A stretch of 64,000 nt of DNA from positions 62,001-126,000 of the forward strand of contig NZ_FTMB01000009.1 in assembly GCF_900155885.1 (NCBI RefSeq). Reading direction: 5' to 3'. Origin of the DNA: Rhizobium sp. RU20A (GTDB lineage: Bacteria > Pseudomonadota > Alphaproteobacteria > Rhizobiales > Rhizobiaceae). A program made the position numbers and the translations under genes. The notes under the pieces were generated by a model. It was not told the DNA's origin, ran no database searches, and saw only the letters and a program-made list of their open reading frames with translations. The stretch's first letter is position 1. Every line of letters starts with the position of its first letter. Positions 25,625-35,592 of the stretch are shown here, piece after piece.

Positions 25625-27196
25625 TCAAGCCACGTCCCGCGTGTGCTGCCGCTCCGCGATGTAGGCCAGCGCGGCCTCGGCGGGCATCGGGCGGCCGAAG
25701 AGGTAGCCCTGGCCGATGTCGCATCCTTCGGCGAGGAAATAGGCGAGCTGGCTGTGTTCCTCCAGTCCCTCGATGGTCATGGCGACGTTGAGGCTCTTGC
25801 CGAGGCCGAGCATGGCCTTGACGATCTTCGCCTCGCGCCCTTCGGCAAGGTTCTTCGGCACGAGGCTCTTGTCGAGCTTGATCTTGTCGAACTGGAACCG
25901 GGCGAGCTGCGCAAGGCTCGAATAGCCGGTGCCGAAATCGTCGAGGGAGACCTGGATGCCGAGCAGCCGGAAGCCCCGGATCAGCGTTTCCGCCAGTTCC
26001 GGCTCCGTCATCAGCGCGTTTTCAGTGATCTCCATCTCCAGCCGGGCGGGATCGAGGCCGGTGACCTGCAGGATCTTTCCGATCCGCTCGACCAGCATCC
26101 GGTCCTCGAGCTGCAGCGGCGAGAGGTTGAAGGACAGGCGAATGGTGTCCGGCCAGCCTGCGGCCTCCCGGCATGCCTTGGCGAGCAGCTGTTCGAACAG
26201 CGGAGTGATCAGGCCGATCTCCTCGGCCAGCGAAATGAAGAGCTGCGGCGAGATCATCGTGCCGCTCTCGTCCTGCCAGCGGGCGAGCGCCTCGAAGCCG
26301 CAGATGTCGCCGGTCTTCAGGTCGATCAGCGGCTGGTAGTGGCAGGTGATCCTGTCGTCCTCGACGGCGCGGCGCAGGCGGTTCTCCAGTCGTGCCCTCG
26401 CGCTCACCCGTTCCAGCATGCCGCGTTCGAACAGCATCGTGCGGTTCGGTCCGTGCTTCTTGGCTTCGTAGAGCGCGACATCGGCGAGGTGGCAGACTTC
26501 GGCAAAGGCCGTGGCATGTTCGGGCCAGCGGGCATAGCCGACGCTCGCGCCGACCTGCACCATCATGTCCCCGGCCTGCACGGGCCGCGTCAGCGCATGA
26601 ATGAGCATGGAAGCAAACTTCTCTTCCTTCTCGGGGGGCAGCCCGCTGGCGACGGCCAGAAACTCGTCGCCGCCGAGGCGGAAGATGCAGCCGCGCTGGG
26701 TGAAGGCCGACAGCCGCCGCGCGATTTCCACGAGCAGCAGGTCGCCGCCACGATGTCCGGCGAGGTCGTTGACCTTCTTGAAACCGTCGAGGTCAATGGC
26801 AAAGACGGTGACCTTGCCGATCGTCATTTCGGCGTTCGGCCCAGCCATGCCGGTCACGTCGAAGCGTTCGAGCGCATAGCGGTTCGGCAGGCGCGTCAGA
26901 TGGTCATGGGTGGCGATGTGATTGGCGCGCTCGGCCGCCTGCCGGCGGCGCAGGGCCTCGTTCCTGAAGTCGCGCACCCTCAGCCCGGCATAGATGAAGC
27001 TGGCAAGGCCGACGATGTTGACGACGGCGAGAAACACCGTCACGCCGGGCCCGTCATTGGCCCGCAACTGCGCATCGAGCTCGAAACGCAGCATATAGGC
27101 GATCATCGATGCGAGAGCGGCGGCGCATCCAAGGAGGATCACCTGCCTGCCTGCGCTGCTGCGAATGAAGTCGTCCACGGTCCGATCCTCCGGCAT
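25625..27196 (-). CDS. Membrane-bound diguanylate cyclase/phosphodiesterase (GGDEF-EAL)
   Basis: 523 residues: two transmembrane helices (about 19-38 and 52-72) with a short periplasmic loop and no larger sensor domain, then GGDEF (about 95-260) with an intact LGGDEF active site and EAL (about 270-515) with EAL in FEALARW, DDFGTGYSSL, KLDKSLV and EGLEE motifs. Both active sites look catalytically competent, so it could synthesise or degrade c-di-GMP. No adjacent effector was recognised. ATG 27196 has AAGG eight bases upstream. Confidence 0.94.
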   Translation of the reverse strand: MPEDRTVDDFIRSSAGRQVILLGCAAALASMIAYMLRFELDAQLRANDGPGVTVFLAVVNIVGLASFIYAGLRVRDFRNEALRRRQAAERANHIATHDHLTRLPNRYALERFDVTGMAGPNAEMTIGKVTVFAIDLDGFKKVNDLAGHRGGDLLLVEIARRLSAFTQRGCIFRLGGDEFLAVASGLPPEKEEKFASMLIHALTRPVQAGDMMVQVGASVGYARWPEHATAFAEVCHLADVALYEAKKHGPNRTMLFERGMLERVSARARLENRLRRAVEDDRITCHYQPLIDLKTGDICGFEALARWQDESGTMISPQLFISLAEEIGLITPLFEQLLAKACREAAGWPDTIRLSFNLSPLQLEDRMLVERIGKILQVTGLDPARLEMEITENALMTEPELAETLIRGFRLLGIQVSLDDFGTGYSSLAQLARFQFDKIKLDKSLVPKNLAEGREAKIVKAMLGLGKSLNVAMTIEGLEEHSQLAYFLAEGCDIGQGYLFGRPMPAEAALAYIAERQHTRDVA

Positions 27197-27248
27197 GTGA
27201 ATGCCTTTGTTGCAGAGCGGACTTCAAGGACGACTTAATGGTGCATCC

Positions 27249-28460
27249 CTATTTCTTCGGATTTATGAACTGTCTCTCAGATGCTTGCGGAAGATCAAGT
27301 CCGGCGAGGACCTCATCCGTGTGCTGGCCGAGCCGCGGTGCGCCCGTGGTGAGCGCAAGGCTGGCATCGGAAAAGACGATCGGCGTGCGCACGCCCGGCG
27401 CGGTGCCGCCCTTCGCACCCGCGTGGGGAAGATCGACGCGCATGCCGCGATGGGCGATCTGCGGATCGTCGAAGACGTCGGCGACGGTGTTGATCGGACC
27501 GCCCGGCACGCCTTCGGCTTCGAGCATGGAAAGCAGCGTGTCGCGGGCAAAACGCTGCGTCTCGGCCGAAAGCGCCTCGGTCAGCGCGTCGCGGTTGGCA
27601 ACGCGCAGCGCATTGGTGGCAAAGCGCGGATCGCCGGCAAGATCCTCGCGTCCGAGAAGGGTCGCAAAGCGCACGAACTGCCGGTCATTGCCGACCGCGA
27701 CGATGAGGTGCCCGTCGGCGACCGGGAAGACCTGATAGGGGGCGATGTTGGGATGGGCATTGCCGAGCCGCTTCGGCGCCTTGCCGGAAACGAGGAAGTT
27801 CAGCGCCTGGTTGGCGAGAACCCCGGTCATGCAGTCGAGCAGCGCAATGTCGATGCGCTGACCGCGGCCGGTGCGTTCCCGCTGGGCGAGCGCCGCCTGG
27901 ATGGCGATGACGCCGTAAAGCCCGGTGAAGATGTCGGCAAAGGCGACGCCGATCTTCTGCGGCTCACGCTCGGGCTCCCCCGTCAGGTCCATGATGCCGC
28001 TCATGCCCTGCACGATGTAGTCGTAGCCGGCCCGGTGCGCATAGGGGCCGTCCTGCCCGAAGCCGGTGACCGAGCAATAGACGAGCCGCGGATTGACGGC
28101 CTTCAGGCTCTCGTAATCGAGCCCGTATTTGTCGAGCCCGCCGACCTTGAAATTCTCGACGAGAACGTCGGACTGCGCCGCCAGCCGCCGCACCGCCTCC
28201 TGCCCTTCCTTGGTGGTGAAATCGAGAACGACGGATTTCTTGCCGCGATTGCAGGCATGGAAATAGGCCGCATCCAGCCGCTCCCCGTCCTCGCCCTCCA
28301 CGAAGGGCGGTCCCCAGCTGCGCGTGTCGTCGCCTTGCGGGCTCTCGACCTTGATGACGTCAGCCCCGAGATCGGCGAGCGTCTGCCCGATCCAGGGTCC
28401 GGCCAGAATACGCGCCAGCTCCAGCACCTTCAGGCCGGCAAGGGGATGGGTGTCGCTCAT
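27249..28460 (-). CDS. CaiB/BaiF family CoA-transferase (probable glutarate CoA-transferase)
   Basis: 403 residues of class III CoA-transferase: N-terminal PLAGLKVLELARILAGPW, RGKKSVVLDF, NPRLVYCSVTGFGQDGPYAHRAGYDY, with the catalytic Asp expected in the GMSGIMDLTGEPE stretch. Next upstream on the same strand is glutaryl-CoA dehydrogenase; in many bacteria and in humans (SUGCT) such a transferase makes glutaryl-CoA from glutarate using succinyl-CoA. That pairing makes glutarate the best-supported substrate, though not proven. Separated from the dehydrogenase gene by about 190 bp that include a palindromic repeat. Confidence 0.88.
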   Translation of the reverse strand: MSDTHPLAGLKVLELARILAGPWIGQTLADLGADVIKVESPQGDDTRSWGPPFVEGEDGERLDAAYFHACNRGKKSVVLDFTTKEGQEAVRRLAAQSDVLVENFKVGGLDKYGLDYESLKAVNPRLVYCSVTGFGQDGPYAHRAGYDYIVQGMSGIMDLTGEPEREPQKIGVAFADIFTGLYGVIAIQAALAQRERTGRGQRIDIALLDCMTGVLANQALNFLVSGKAPKRLGNAHPNIAPYQVFPVADGHLIVAVGNDRQFVRFATLLGREDLAGDPRFATNALRVANRDALTEALSAETQRFARDTLLSMLEAEGVPGGPINTVADVFDDPQIAHRGMRVDLPHAGAKGGTAPGVRTPIVFSDASLALTTGAPRLGQHTDEVLAGLDLPQASERQFINPKK

Positions 28461-28517
28461 CTCTGGGTCTCCGTGGGCTAGGCTGTCCGGATTGGGGTTG
28501 TGTGCCCGCTCCCCTCT

Positions 28518-28556
28518 CCTCCGTCATCCTCGGGTCAAGCCCGAGGATGACGGAGG
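28518..28556. repeat. Palindromic repeat, single unit with long arms
   Basis: CCTCCGTCATCCTCGGG and its complement, 17-bp perfect arms around TCAAG. Lies between the dehydrogenase and CoA-transferase genes; same family as the pairs elsewhere in the window. Confidence 0.8.
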
Positions 28557-28652
28557 AGGGGGTCGAGGTGGAAAGGATCAAGGCGTAAGGCAATGGCCGT
28601 CGCGGCAGAGGCTCGCCCTACGCTCTCCGACGCCGCCGCGTCCGTCACACCC

Positions 28653-29840
28653 TCAGAAAAACGCCTGCAACCCCGTCTGCGCCCGGCCGAGGATCAGCGC
28701 ATGCACGTCGTGCGTCCCCTCATAGGTGTTCACCGTCTCGAGGTTCACCATGTGGCGCATCACCTGGTATTCCTCGGAAATGCCGTTGCCGCCGTGCATG
28801 TCGCGGGCCATGCGGGCGATGTCGAGCGCCTTGCCGCAATTGTTGCGCTTGACGATGGAGATCATCTCCGGCGCCATGCGGTGCTCGTCCATCAGGCGGC
28901 CCACGCGCAAGGAGCCCTGCAGGCCGAGCGCGATCTCCGTCAGCATGTCCGACAGCTTCTTCTGGAAGAGCTGCGTCTGGGCGAGCGGCTTGCCGAACTG
29001 CTTGCGGTCGAGGCCGTACTGGCGGGCCGCATGCCAGCAGAATTCGGCCGCGCCCAGCACGCCCCAGGAAATGCCGTAGCGGGCCCGGTTGAGGCAGCCG
29101 AAAGGACCCTTGAGGCCTTCGACGTTGGGCAGCAGCTGCTCTTCGCCGACTTCCACATTGTCCATGACGATCTCGCCGGTCACGGACGCGCGCAGCGACA
29201 GCTTGCCGCCGATCTTCGGTGCCGAGAGGCCCTTCATGCCCTTCTCCAGGATGAAGCCGCGGATGGCGCCGCCATGGGCTTCCGACTTCGCCCAGACCAC
29301 GAAGACATCGGCGATCGGCGCATTCGAGATCCACATCTTCGAGCCGACGAGCCGATAGCCGCCCTCGGTCTTGATGGCGCGGGTCTTCATGCCGCCGGGG
29401 TCGGAGCCGGCGTCCGGCTCGGTGAGGCCGAAGCAGCCGATATACTCGCCCGAGATCAGCTTCGGCAGGTACTTCTGCCGCTGCTCTTCCGAGCCATAGG
29501 CATGGATCGGGTAGATGACGAGGGAAGACTGCACGCTCATCATGGAGCGGTAGCCGCTGTCGACGCGCTCGACCTCGCGGGCAATCAGGCCGTAGGCAAC
29601 ATAAGAGGCGCCGACGCCGCCATAGGTGTCGGGAACGGTGACGCCGAGCAGACCGACCTCGCCCATTTCGCGGAAGATGCCGGGCTCGGTCTTCTCCTCG
29701 CGATAGGCCTCGATGACGCGCGGCTGCAGCTTATCCTGCGCATAGGCCCGCGCCGTATCGCGGATCATGCGCTCGTCGTCCGTCAGCTGGTCCTCGAGAA
29801 GGAAGGGGTCTTCCCAGACGAATTCGTTCTTGCCGGCCAT
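28653..29840 (-). CDS. gcdH: Glutaryl-CoA dehydrogenase
   Basis: 395 residues from ATG 29840 ([16 protein letters not shown]). Acyl-CoA dehydrogenase family with FAD-binding [17 protein letters not shown] and W-I-S-N loop. Two features single out GCDH: the substrate-binding arginine in [18 protein letters not shown] and the catalytic Glu in [16 protein letters not shown]. It oxidatively decarboxylates glutaryl-CoA to crotonyl-CoA in lysine, tryptophan and glutarate catabolism. The CoA-transferase gene downstream probably supplies glutaryl-CoA. The longer frame to 29882 lacks family similarity. Confidence 0.95.
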   Translation of the reverse strand: MAGKNEFVWEDPFLLEDQLTDDERMIRDTARAYAQDKLQPRVIEAYREEKTEPGIFREMGEVGLLGVTVPDTYGGVGASYVAYGLIAREVERVDSGYRSMMSVQSSLVIYPIHAYGSEEQRQKYLPKLISGEYIGCFGLTEPDAGSDPGGMKTRAIKTEGGYRLVGSKMWISNAPIADVFVVWAKSEAHGGAIRGFILEKGMKGLSAPKIGGKLSLRASVTGEIVMDNVEVGEEQLLPNVEGLKGPFGCLNRARYGISWGVLGAAEFCWHAARQYGLDRKQFGKPLAQTQLFQKKLSDMLTEIALGLQGSLRVGRLMDEHRMAPEMISIVKRNNCGKALDIARMARDMHGGNGISEEYQVMRHMVNLETVNTYEGTHDVHALILGRAQTGLQAFF

Positions 29841-30031
29841 GGTCTTCTCCTCGGTCGCGGAACAGGGCAGCGCCCCTGACATCTGCGGAGGGTTATCGCA
29901 GCCCGTCGGGAAAGCGCCAAACGAAAAACCCTCACAGTGTCATGACATCCACGCATGGCCGCAACCGATGGTGGATTGAGGGCAGGCACATGCAAGTCTC
30001 TCAATTCGTTGGCATTTAAGGTGTTCATTCA

Positions 30032-30045
30032 CTCTTTCGAAAGAG
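30032..30045. promoter_or_regulatory. 14-bp perfect palindrome upstream of soluble chemoreceptor
   Basis: CTCTTTCGAAAGAG, about 90 bp before the chemoreceptor ATG, in an otherwise unstructured 290-bp intergenic region. Possible operator; regulator unknown. Confidence 0.35.
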
Positions 30046-30133
30046 GGAACGTAGTAGGGGGGTAAGTGTTCAGCGACACGGCGCCCGGCAGTTTCAAGCC
30101 GGGAACGATCGCGCTTACAGGAGTTTCCCCGAC

Positions 30134-31855
30134 ATGTCCTTCAGACATTTGCTCGGCGCCCGCGAGCGTTTGGCCATGCTCAATGCCATCCACCGTTCCC
30201 AGGCTGTCATCGAATTCGATCTTTCCGGCACCATCCTCTCGGCCAATGAAAACTTCTGCAAGACGATCGGCTATAGCGCGAACGAGATCGTCGGCCGGCA
30301 TCACAGCCTGTTCGTTTCGACGGACGAAGCGCAATCGGGTGCCTACCGCGCCTTCTGGGCCGGGCTTGCCGCCGGGCACTTCAGCCAGGGCAAGTACCGC
30401 CGCATCGGCAAGGATGGCCGACAGGTGTGGATCGAGGCGACCTACAATCCGATTTTCCGCCGCGGCAAACCCTGGAAGGTCGTGAAGTTCGCCACCGACA
30501 TCACCGCCCAGCATCGCAAGTCGATGGAAGAGGCCGGCAAGATCGAGGCCCTGTCGCGCGCGCTCGCCGTCATCGAGTTCACCCCGGACGGCCATATCCT
30601 GACGGCCAACGAGAATTTCCTGTCGACGCTCGGCTACACGCTGCCGGAAATCGTCGGCAAGCACCATGCCCTGTTCTGCGAACCGTCCTATGCGGCAAGC
30701 GATGCCTATCGCACCTTCTGGCGGGATCTCGGCCGCGGCACCTTCGCCTCCGACCAGTTCATGCGGATCGCCAAAAACGGCCGGCGCGTCTTCATCCAGG
30801 CCTCCTACAACCCGATCCTCGACGAGGACGGCCATGTGACCAAGGTGGTGAAATTCGCGACCGATGTTACGGCCCGTGTCGAGGCGGTCGAGGAGATCGG
30901 CGCGGGGCTTGAAAGGCTCGCGCAGTGCAATGTCCGCATTACCCTCGACAAGCCGTTCGTCGGCGAGCTCGAAAGTCTGCGCAAGAACTTCAACAGCTCG
31001 ATCGGCGCCTTCCAGGCCACGCTCGAAAGGGTTCTGGATCAGACCCGCGGCCTGACCGCCGATAGCCAGGACATCCACGCGGCCGCCGATGACCTCTCCG
31101 AGCGCACTACCCAGCAGGCCGACGCGCTCGAAAACACCTCCAGCGCCCTGCACGAGGTGGCCGCCACCGTTGAGCTCGCCGCCCGCAATGCGTCCGAGAC
31201 GCGCCGCCTCGTGCAGGAAGCGCGCAGCTCCGCCAACCAGTCGGGCAGCGTGCTGCGCGAGACGGTCGAGGCCATGAACCGCATCCAGAAAGCGTCGGAC
31301 GAGATCGGCACCATCATCGGCGTCATCAACGAGATCGCCTTCCAGACCAATCTCCTGGCGCTGAATGCCGGGGTGGAAGCCGCCCGCGCCGGTGACGCCG
31401 GCAAGGGCTTTGCCGTGGTAGCCCAGGAAGTCAGGGCGCTCGCCCAACGCTCCGCCAGTGCCGCCAACGACATCCGGGCGCTGATCGGCAATGCCGGCCG
31501 CGAAGTGGTGGAAGGGGTCCGTCTCGTCGACGCCACCGGCCGGTCGCTTGAGGAAATCACCGCCTTCGTGGAAACCATCGACCAGAACATCGACGGCATC
31601 GCCACGGCGGCGTCCGAACAGACGGCGGGGATCAGCCATATCCGCCAGTCGATCCGCGATCTCGACGAGGTCACCCGCCAGAATGCCGACATGGTGCGCC
31701 GCACGGTCGCGATCAGCCAGAGCCTCGCTGACGGCTCCGACGCGCTCGCCGATCTCGTCGGCAATTTCAAGCTCAACCGACGCCGTGTCCAGCGCGAGGA
31801 GGGTGCCGTGCCGGCCACTCCGGTGCCTGTATCCCGCACCATGCGCGCAGCCTGA
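30134..31855 (+). CDS. Soluble chemoreceptor with two PAS domains (McpY-like)
   Basis: 573 residues without any transmembrane segment. Two PAS domains (about 15-125 and 135-250; FDLSGTILSANENFCKTIGY and FTPDGHILTANENFLSTLGY are tandem duplicates), a HAMP-like linker, then the MCP signalling domain with EIAFQTNLLALNAGVEAARA at about residues 395-420. Cytoplasmic PAS receptors usually sense redox or energy state through a bound cofactor; Sinorhizobium McpY has the same plan. No C-terminal CheR tether is visible (ends SRTMRAA). An ACAGGAG ribosome site precedes ATG 30134. Confidence 0.94.
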   Translation: MSFRHLLGARERLAMLNAIHRSQAVIEFDLSGTILSANENFCKTIGYSANEIVGRHHSLFVSTDEAQSGAYRAFWAGLAAGHFSQGKYRRIGKDGRQVWIEATYNPIFRRGKPWKVVKFATDITAQHRKSMEEAGKIEALSRALAVIEFTPDGHILTANENFLSTLGYTLPEIVGKHHALFCEPSYAASDAYRTFWRDLGRGTFASDQFMRIAKNGRRVFIQASYNPILDEDGHVTKVVKFATDVTARVEAVEEIGAGLERLAQCNVRITLDKPFVGELESLRKNFNSSIGAFQATLERVLDQTRGLTADSQDIHAAADDLSERTTQQADALENTSSALHEVAATVELAARNASETRRLVQEARSSANQSGSVLRETVEAMNRIQKASDEIGTIIGVINEIAFQTNLLALNAGVEAARAGDAGKGFAVVAQEVRALAQRSASAANDIRALIGNAGREVVEGVRLVDATGRSLEEITAFVETIDQNIDGIATAASEQTAGISHIRQSIRDLDEVTRQNADMVRRTVAISQSLADGSDALADLVGNFKLNRRRVQREEGAVPATPVPVSRTMRAA

Positions 31856-31863
31856 ACCAGACG

Positions 31864-31899
31864 AAAGGGGCCCGGGAGACGCAGTCGCCCGGGCCCTTT
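31864..31899. terminator. Bidirectional terminator between chemoreceptor and htpG
   Basis: Strong GC stem built on AAAGGG-CCCGGG / CCCGGGCCCTTT with an 11-base loop; A-run on one side and T-run on the other. Lies 10 bp after the chemoreceptor stop and 22 bp from the convergent htpG stop. Confidence 0.8.
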
Positions 31900-31921
31900 C
31901 CAAAGATACCGTGGACGGCGA

Positions 31922-33826
31922 TCAGGCCTTCAGCGCCCGATCGAACAGCCGCGACAGGCGCTCGGCGAAGGCCTTGGGATCGGCCGGCTTGTCGCCGTCG
32001 AGAATGCGGGCCTGGTCGAGCAGCAGGTGTGCCGCATCCGTCTTGAGGCCCTGATCGTCCGGCCGCGCGGCCAGCGCCTTAACGAGATCATGGCCCGGAT
32101 TGACTTCCAGCACCGGCTTTGCCGCCTCCGACAGGCGTCCCGCGCCCTGCAGGATCTTTTCCAGGTGCCGGTCCGGCCCGTGTTCCGGCGCCACCAGGCA
32201 GACCGCGCTTTCGCGCAGGCGATCCGAAACCCTGACATCCGAGACGGCATCCGAGAGCACGCCCTTGGCAAAGGTCACGAAATCCGTGACCGCCGGCGAG
32301 GCATCGGCCGGCTTCGTTTCGGCCTCGTCCGCCGCGCCGATCGCCGCGAGATCGGCGCCGCCCTGCGTCACCGACTTGAAGGCCTTGCCATCGAAATCCG
32401 GCACCGCCGTCACCCAGAAACTGTCGACGGGATCGGTTAGCAGCAGCACCTCGATCCCCTTGGCGCGGAAACCTTCAAGCTGCGGGGAGGCAAGGATCTG
32501 CGCGGCATTGTCGCCGGTGATGTAGTAGATCGCCTGCTGCCCGTCCTTCATGTCCTTGACATAGTCGGCCAGCGAGCGCACGCCCTCGCCGGAGGTCGTC
32601 GTCTTGAAGCGGGAAAGAGCGAGCAGCTGCTGGCGCCGCTCGAAGTCCTCGTAAATGCCTTCCTTCAGCACCGTGCCGAAGGTGTCCCAGACCGTCGCGA
32701 AAGTCTCCGGCTCGTTCTCGGCCAGCTTCTCGATGTCCTTCAGCACGCGGTTCGTCACGCCCTTGCGGATTGCGCCGAGGATCGGGCTTTCCTGGATCAT
32801 CTCGCGCGAGACATTGAGCGGCAGGTCGGCGGTATCGACAAGGCCGCGTACGAAACGCAGGTAGCGCGGCATGAGATCGGCATCGTCGGTGATGAAGACG
32901 CGCTTCACATAAAGCTTCATGCGCCCCTTGCGATCCTGGTCGAAGAGATCGAAGGGTCGCGAGCCCGGCACGAAGGCGAGCGCGGTATATTCATGCCGCC
33001 CCTCGGCGCGGAAATGCACGGTGAGCGCCGGATCGTCATACTGGCCGGCGACGCCGCGGTAGAATTCGGCGTACTCTTGCCTGCTGATCTCGCTCTTCGA
33101 CTTCGTCCACAGCGCCGACCCGTCGGCGATCTGGCGGGCTTCCTCGCCGGGCTTGTCGATGATGCTGATCGGCACCGGCACGTGGCCGGACTGGTCCTTG
33201 ACGATCTTCTCGACCGTCCATTTCGACGTGTACTGCTTGGCATCGTCCAGAAGATGGAGCGTGATGCGGGTGCCCCGCACCGGGGCTTCGGAGGGGTCGA
33301 TGGCCGCCACCGTATAGCTGCCCTTGCCGTCCGACGACCACAGGAAGGCCTCGTCCGAACCGGCACGGCGCGTCGCCACATCGATGCGCTCGGCCACCAT
33401 GAAGGCGGAATAGAAGCCGACGCCGAACTGGCCGATCAGCTGCGCGCCGGCCGCGCCGCTTTCCTTCTCCTTCTGGGCCGCCTCGATGCGTTCCATGAAG
33501 GCCTTCGTGCCGGACCGCGCGATGGTGCCGAGGGCCTCCACGAGATCCTCGCGGCCCATGCCGATGCCGTTATCCTCGACGATCAGCCGCTTGCCCTCTT
33601 CGTCCAGCGTCAGCGTGATCTTCGCCTGCGGATCGGACCCGAGAAGGGCAGGGTTCTCGATCGCCTCGTAGCGCAGCTTCTCGCAGGCATCGGCGGCATT
33701 CGAGATCAATTCGCGCAGGAACACGTCCTTGTCGGAATAGACCGAGTGCACCATCAGGTGCAGAAGCTTCGCGACATCGGCCTCGAACACATGGTTCTCG
33801 ACGGAACCCTTGGCGGCAGCAGTCAT
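31922..33826 (-). CDS. htpG: Molecular chaperone HtpG (Hsp90)
   Basis: 634 residues, the normal length. GHKL ATPase N-domain with FLRELISNAADACEKLRY, VEDNGIGM and the IGQFGVGFYSAFMVA lid glycines; middle domain with YVKRVFITDDADLMPRYLRFVRGLVD; C-terminal dimerisation domain. It refolds and matures client proteins in the cytoplasm using ATP. AAGGAGG precedes the ATG at 33826. Monocistronic between the terminator at 31864 and a repeat-bearing intergenic region. I saw no CIRCE element or clear sigma-32 promoter upstream. Confidence 0.97.
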   Translation of the reverse strand: MTAAAKGSVENHVFEADVAKLLHLMVHSVYSDKDVFLRELISNAADACEKLRYEAIENPALLGSDPQAKITLTLDEEGKRLIVEDNGIGMGREDLVEALGTIARSGTKAFMERIEAAQKEKESGAAGAQLIGQFGVGFYSAFMVAERIDVATRRAGSDEAFLWSSDGKGSYTVAAIDPSEAPVRGTRITLHLLDDAKQYTSKWTVEKIVKDQSGHVPVPISIIDKPGEEARQIADGSALWTKSKSEISRQEYAEFYRGVAGQYDDPALTVHFRAEGRHEYTALAFVPGSRPFDLFDQDRKGRMKLYVKRVFITDDADLMPRYLRFVRGLVDTADLPLNVSREMIQESPILGAIRKGVTNRVLKDIEKLAENEPETFATVWDTFGTVLKEGIYEDFERRQQLLALSRFKTTTSGEGVRSLADYVKDMKDGQQAIYYITGDNAAQILASPQLEGFRAKGIEVLLLTDPVDSFWVTAVPDFDGKAFKSVTQGGADLAAIGAADEAETKPADASPAVTDFVTFAKGVLSDAVSDVRVSDRLRESAVCLVAPEHGPDRHLEKILQGAGRLSEAAKPVLEVNPGHDLVKALAARPDDQGLKTDAAHLLLDQARILDGDKPADPKAFAERLSRLFDRALKA

Positions 33827-34137
33827 CGGCGGAAAACCTCCTTGGCTTACAGGTGGGTGATGGAAGTGCGCCTCAGGTGGCGAAATCCGGCGGGGAATTC
33901 AAGGGGGCGGGCCATGGTGTTTGCGCGTGAAGACTCGTCAGAGTTTCCCGTCATGCTCGGGCTTGACCCGAGCATCCATGCGGCATCCGCCGCACTCTTG
34001 GCGTGGATCCTCGGCTCGGTGGCCGAGGATGACGGAGACCGGAGTGAAGGCCCTGCCCGGAAGCGAGGCCTTTCGCACATGAGCAAGCGCTTGCCCGCAC
34101 TCCAAACGAGCGATGGCATAGCCCTCTAGTCAGCCCC
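33827..34137. other. Intergenic region with palindrome pair upstream of htpG
   Basis: About 310 bp between htpG and gabD, no credible gene. Holds palindromic units at 33950-33979 and 34004-34034 and presumably the htpG promoter, not identified. Confidence 0.6.
33950..34034. repeat. Pair of palindromic repeats
   Basis: Units 33950-33979 (ATGCTCGGG / CCCGAGCAT arms) and 34004-34034 (ATCCTCGGC / GCCGAGGAT arms), same family as at 6165 and 24528. Confidence 0.75.
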
Positions 34138-35592
34138 TCAAATGTTCCCCATGCAGAGATACTTCATCTCCAGATAATCCTCCGCGCCGTGGCGGGAGCC
34201 CTCGCGGCCGATGCCGGATTGCTTGAGGCCGCCGAAGGGGGCGGCTTCCGACGACATGCGGCCGGTGTTGATGCCGACCATGCCGTATTCCAGCGCTTCG
34301 GCGACGCGCCAGACGCGGCTCAGATCGCTCGCATAGAAATAGGCGGCAAGGCCATAGATCGTGTCGTTCGCCTCGCGGATCACGGCTTTTGCATCGGTGA
34401 AGGCGACGATCGGCGCCACGGGGCCGAAGGTTTCGTCGCGGGCGATCTGCATGTCCTGCGTCACCCCCGTCAGAACGGTCGGCGGGAAGAAGGTGCCGGA
34501 TGTGCCGAGCCGCTGGCCGCCGCAGCGCACGGTGGCCCCCTTGGCGCAGGCGTCGGCGATATGCGTCTCGATCTTGCCCAGCGCCCGGGCATCGATCAGC
34601 GGCCCGACCGTGCTCTTCGCATCGAAACCGTCGCCGACGGTCAGTTTCGAGACGGCGGCCGCGAATTTCTCCGCGAAGGCATCATGAACGGCGGCGTGCA
34701 CATAGAGGCGATTGGCCGACACGCAGGTCTGGCCGGCATTGCGGAACTTCGCCTGGATCGCGCCATCGACGGCGGCATCGATATCGGCGTCGTCGAAGAC
34801 GATGAAGGGCGCGTTGCCGCCGAGCTCGAGGCTGAGCTTCTTGATCTGGTCGGCGCCCTGCCGCATCAGGATGCGGCCGACTTCGGTCGAGCCGGTGAAG
34901 CTGACCTTGCGCACCCGCGGATCGGTGCAGAAGACCAGCCCGATCTCCGCGCCGTCTGCGGCCGTCAGGATCGAGAAGATCTCGCCCGGAATGCCGGCCC
35001 GCATGGCGAGGTGGTGGAGCGCGAGCCCGATCAGCGGCGTCTGTTCGGCGGGCTTGAGCACCACGGCGCAGCCGACGGACAGCGCCGGCGCCACCTTGCG
35101 GGCGATCATCGAGGCCGGGAAGTTCCAGGGCGTGATGGTGCCGACGACGCCGACCGGCTGCTTGATGACGATCATCCGCCTGTCGTCCGACGGCGCCGGA
35201 AAGGTCTCGCCGTAGATGCGCTTGGCCTCTTCCGCATACCACTCGACATAGGCTGCAGCATGCTGCAGCTCGGAGCGGCTTTCGGCCAGCGGCTTGCCCA
35301 TTTCGGCCGTGAGCACGGCCGAGAGATCGTCGATATGGGCAAGAATCAGGTCGTGCCAGGCCCGCATCACGGCGGAGCGGTCCTTGGCGGGACGCCGGCC
35401 CCAGGCTTCGCGCGCCTCTTCCGCCCGCGCCACGGCCTCCGTCGCATCCTTTGCACTGAGATCGGCGACATCGGCAAGGTGCTCGCCGGTCGAGGGGTTC
35501 ACGACGGCAAAGGTCGCGGCACTGTCCCGCGGTGCCGGAAAGATCGCGGCCGGGTCTGTCAGATGGCGAAGAAGCGCGGGGTGAAGCTGCAT
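34138..35592 (-). CDS. gabD: Succinate-semialdehyde dehydrogenase, NAD(P)-dependent
   Basis: 484 residues from ATG 35592 (MQLHPALLRHL), matching GabD length. Aldehyde dehydrogenase fold with cofactor loop VGTITPWNFPASMIARKVAPAL, general base Glu257 in LELGGNAPF and nucleophile Cys290 in NAGQTCVSANR. It oxidises succinate semialdehyde to succinate, the second step of GABA breakdown. gabT lies 131 bp upstream on the same strand, and the order gabT-gabD makes an operon likely. An alternative ATG at 35607 lacks a ribosome site, whereas CAGGACC precedes 35592. Confidence 0.94.
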   Translation of the reverse strand: MQLHPALLRHLTDPAAIFPAPRDSAATFAVVNPSTGEHLADVADLSAKDATEAVARAEEAREAWGRRPAKDRSAVMRAWHDLILAHIDDLSAVLTAEMGKPLAESRSELQHAAAYVEWYAEEAKRIYGETFPAPSDDRRMIVIKQPVGVVGTITPWNFPASMIARKVAPALSVGCAVVLKPAEQTPLIGLALHHLAMRAGIPGEIFSILTAADGAEIGLVFCTDPRVRKVSFTGSTEVGRILMRQGADQIKKLSLELGGNAPFIVFDDADIDAAVDGAIQAKFRNAGQTCVSANRLYVHAAVHDAFAEKFAAAVSKLTVGDGFDAKSTVGPLIDARALGKIETHIADACAKGATVRCGGQRLGTSGTFFPPTVLTGVTQDMQIARDETFGPVAPIVAFTDAKAVIREANDTIYGLAAYFYASDLSRVWRVAEALEYGMVGINTGRMSSEAAPFGGLKQSGIGREGSRHGAEDYLEMKYLCMGNI

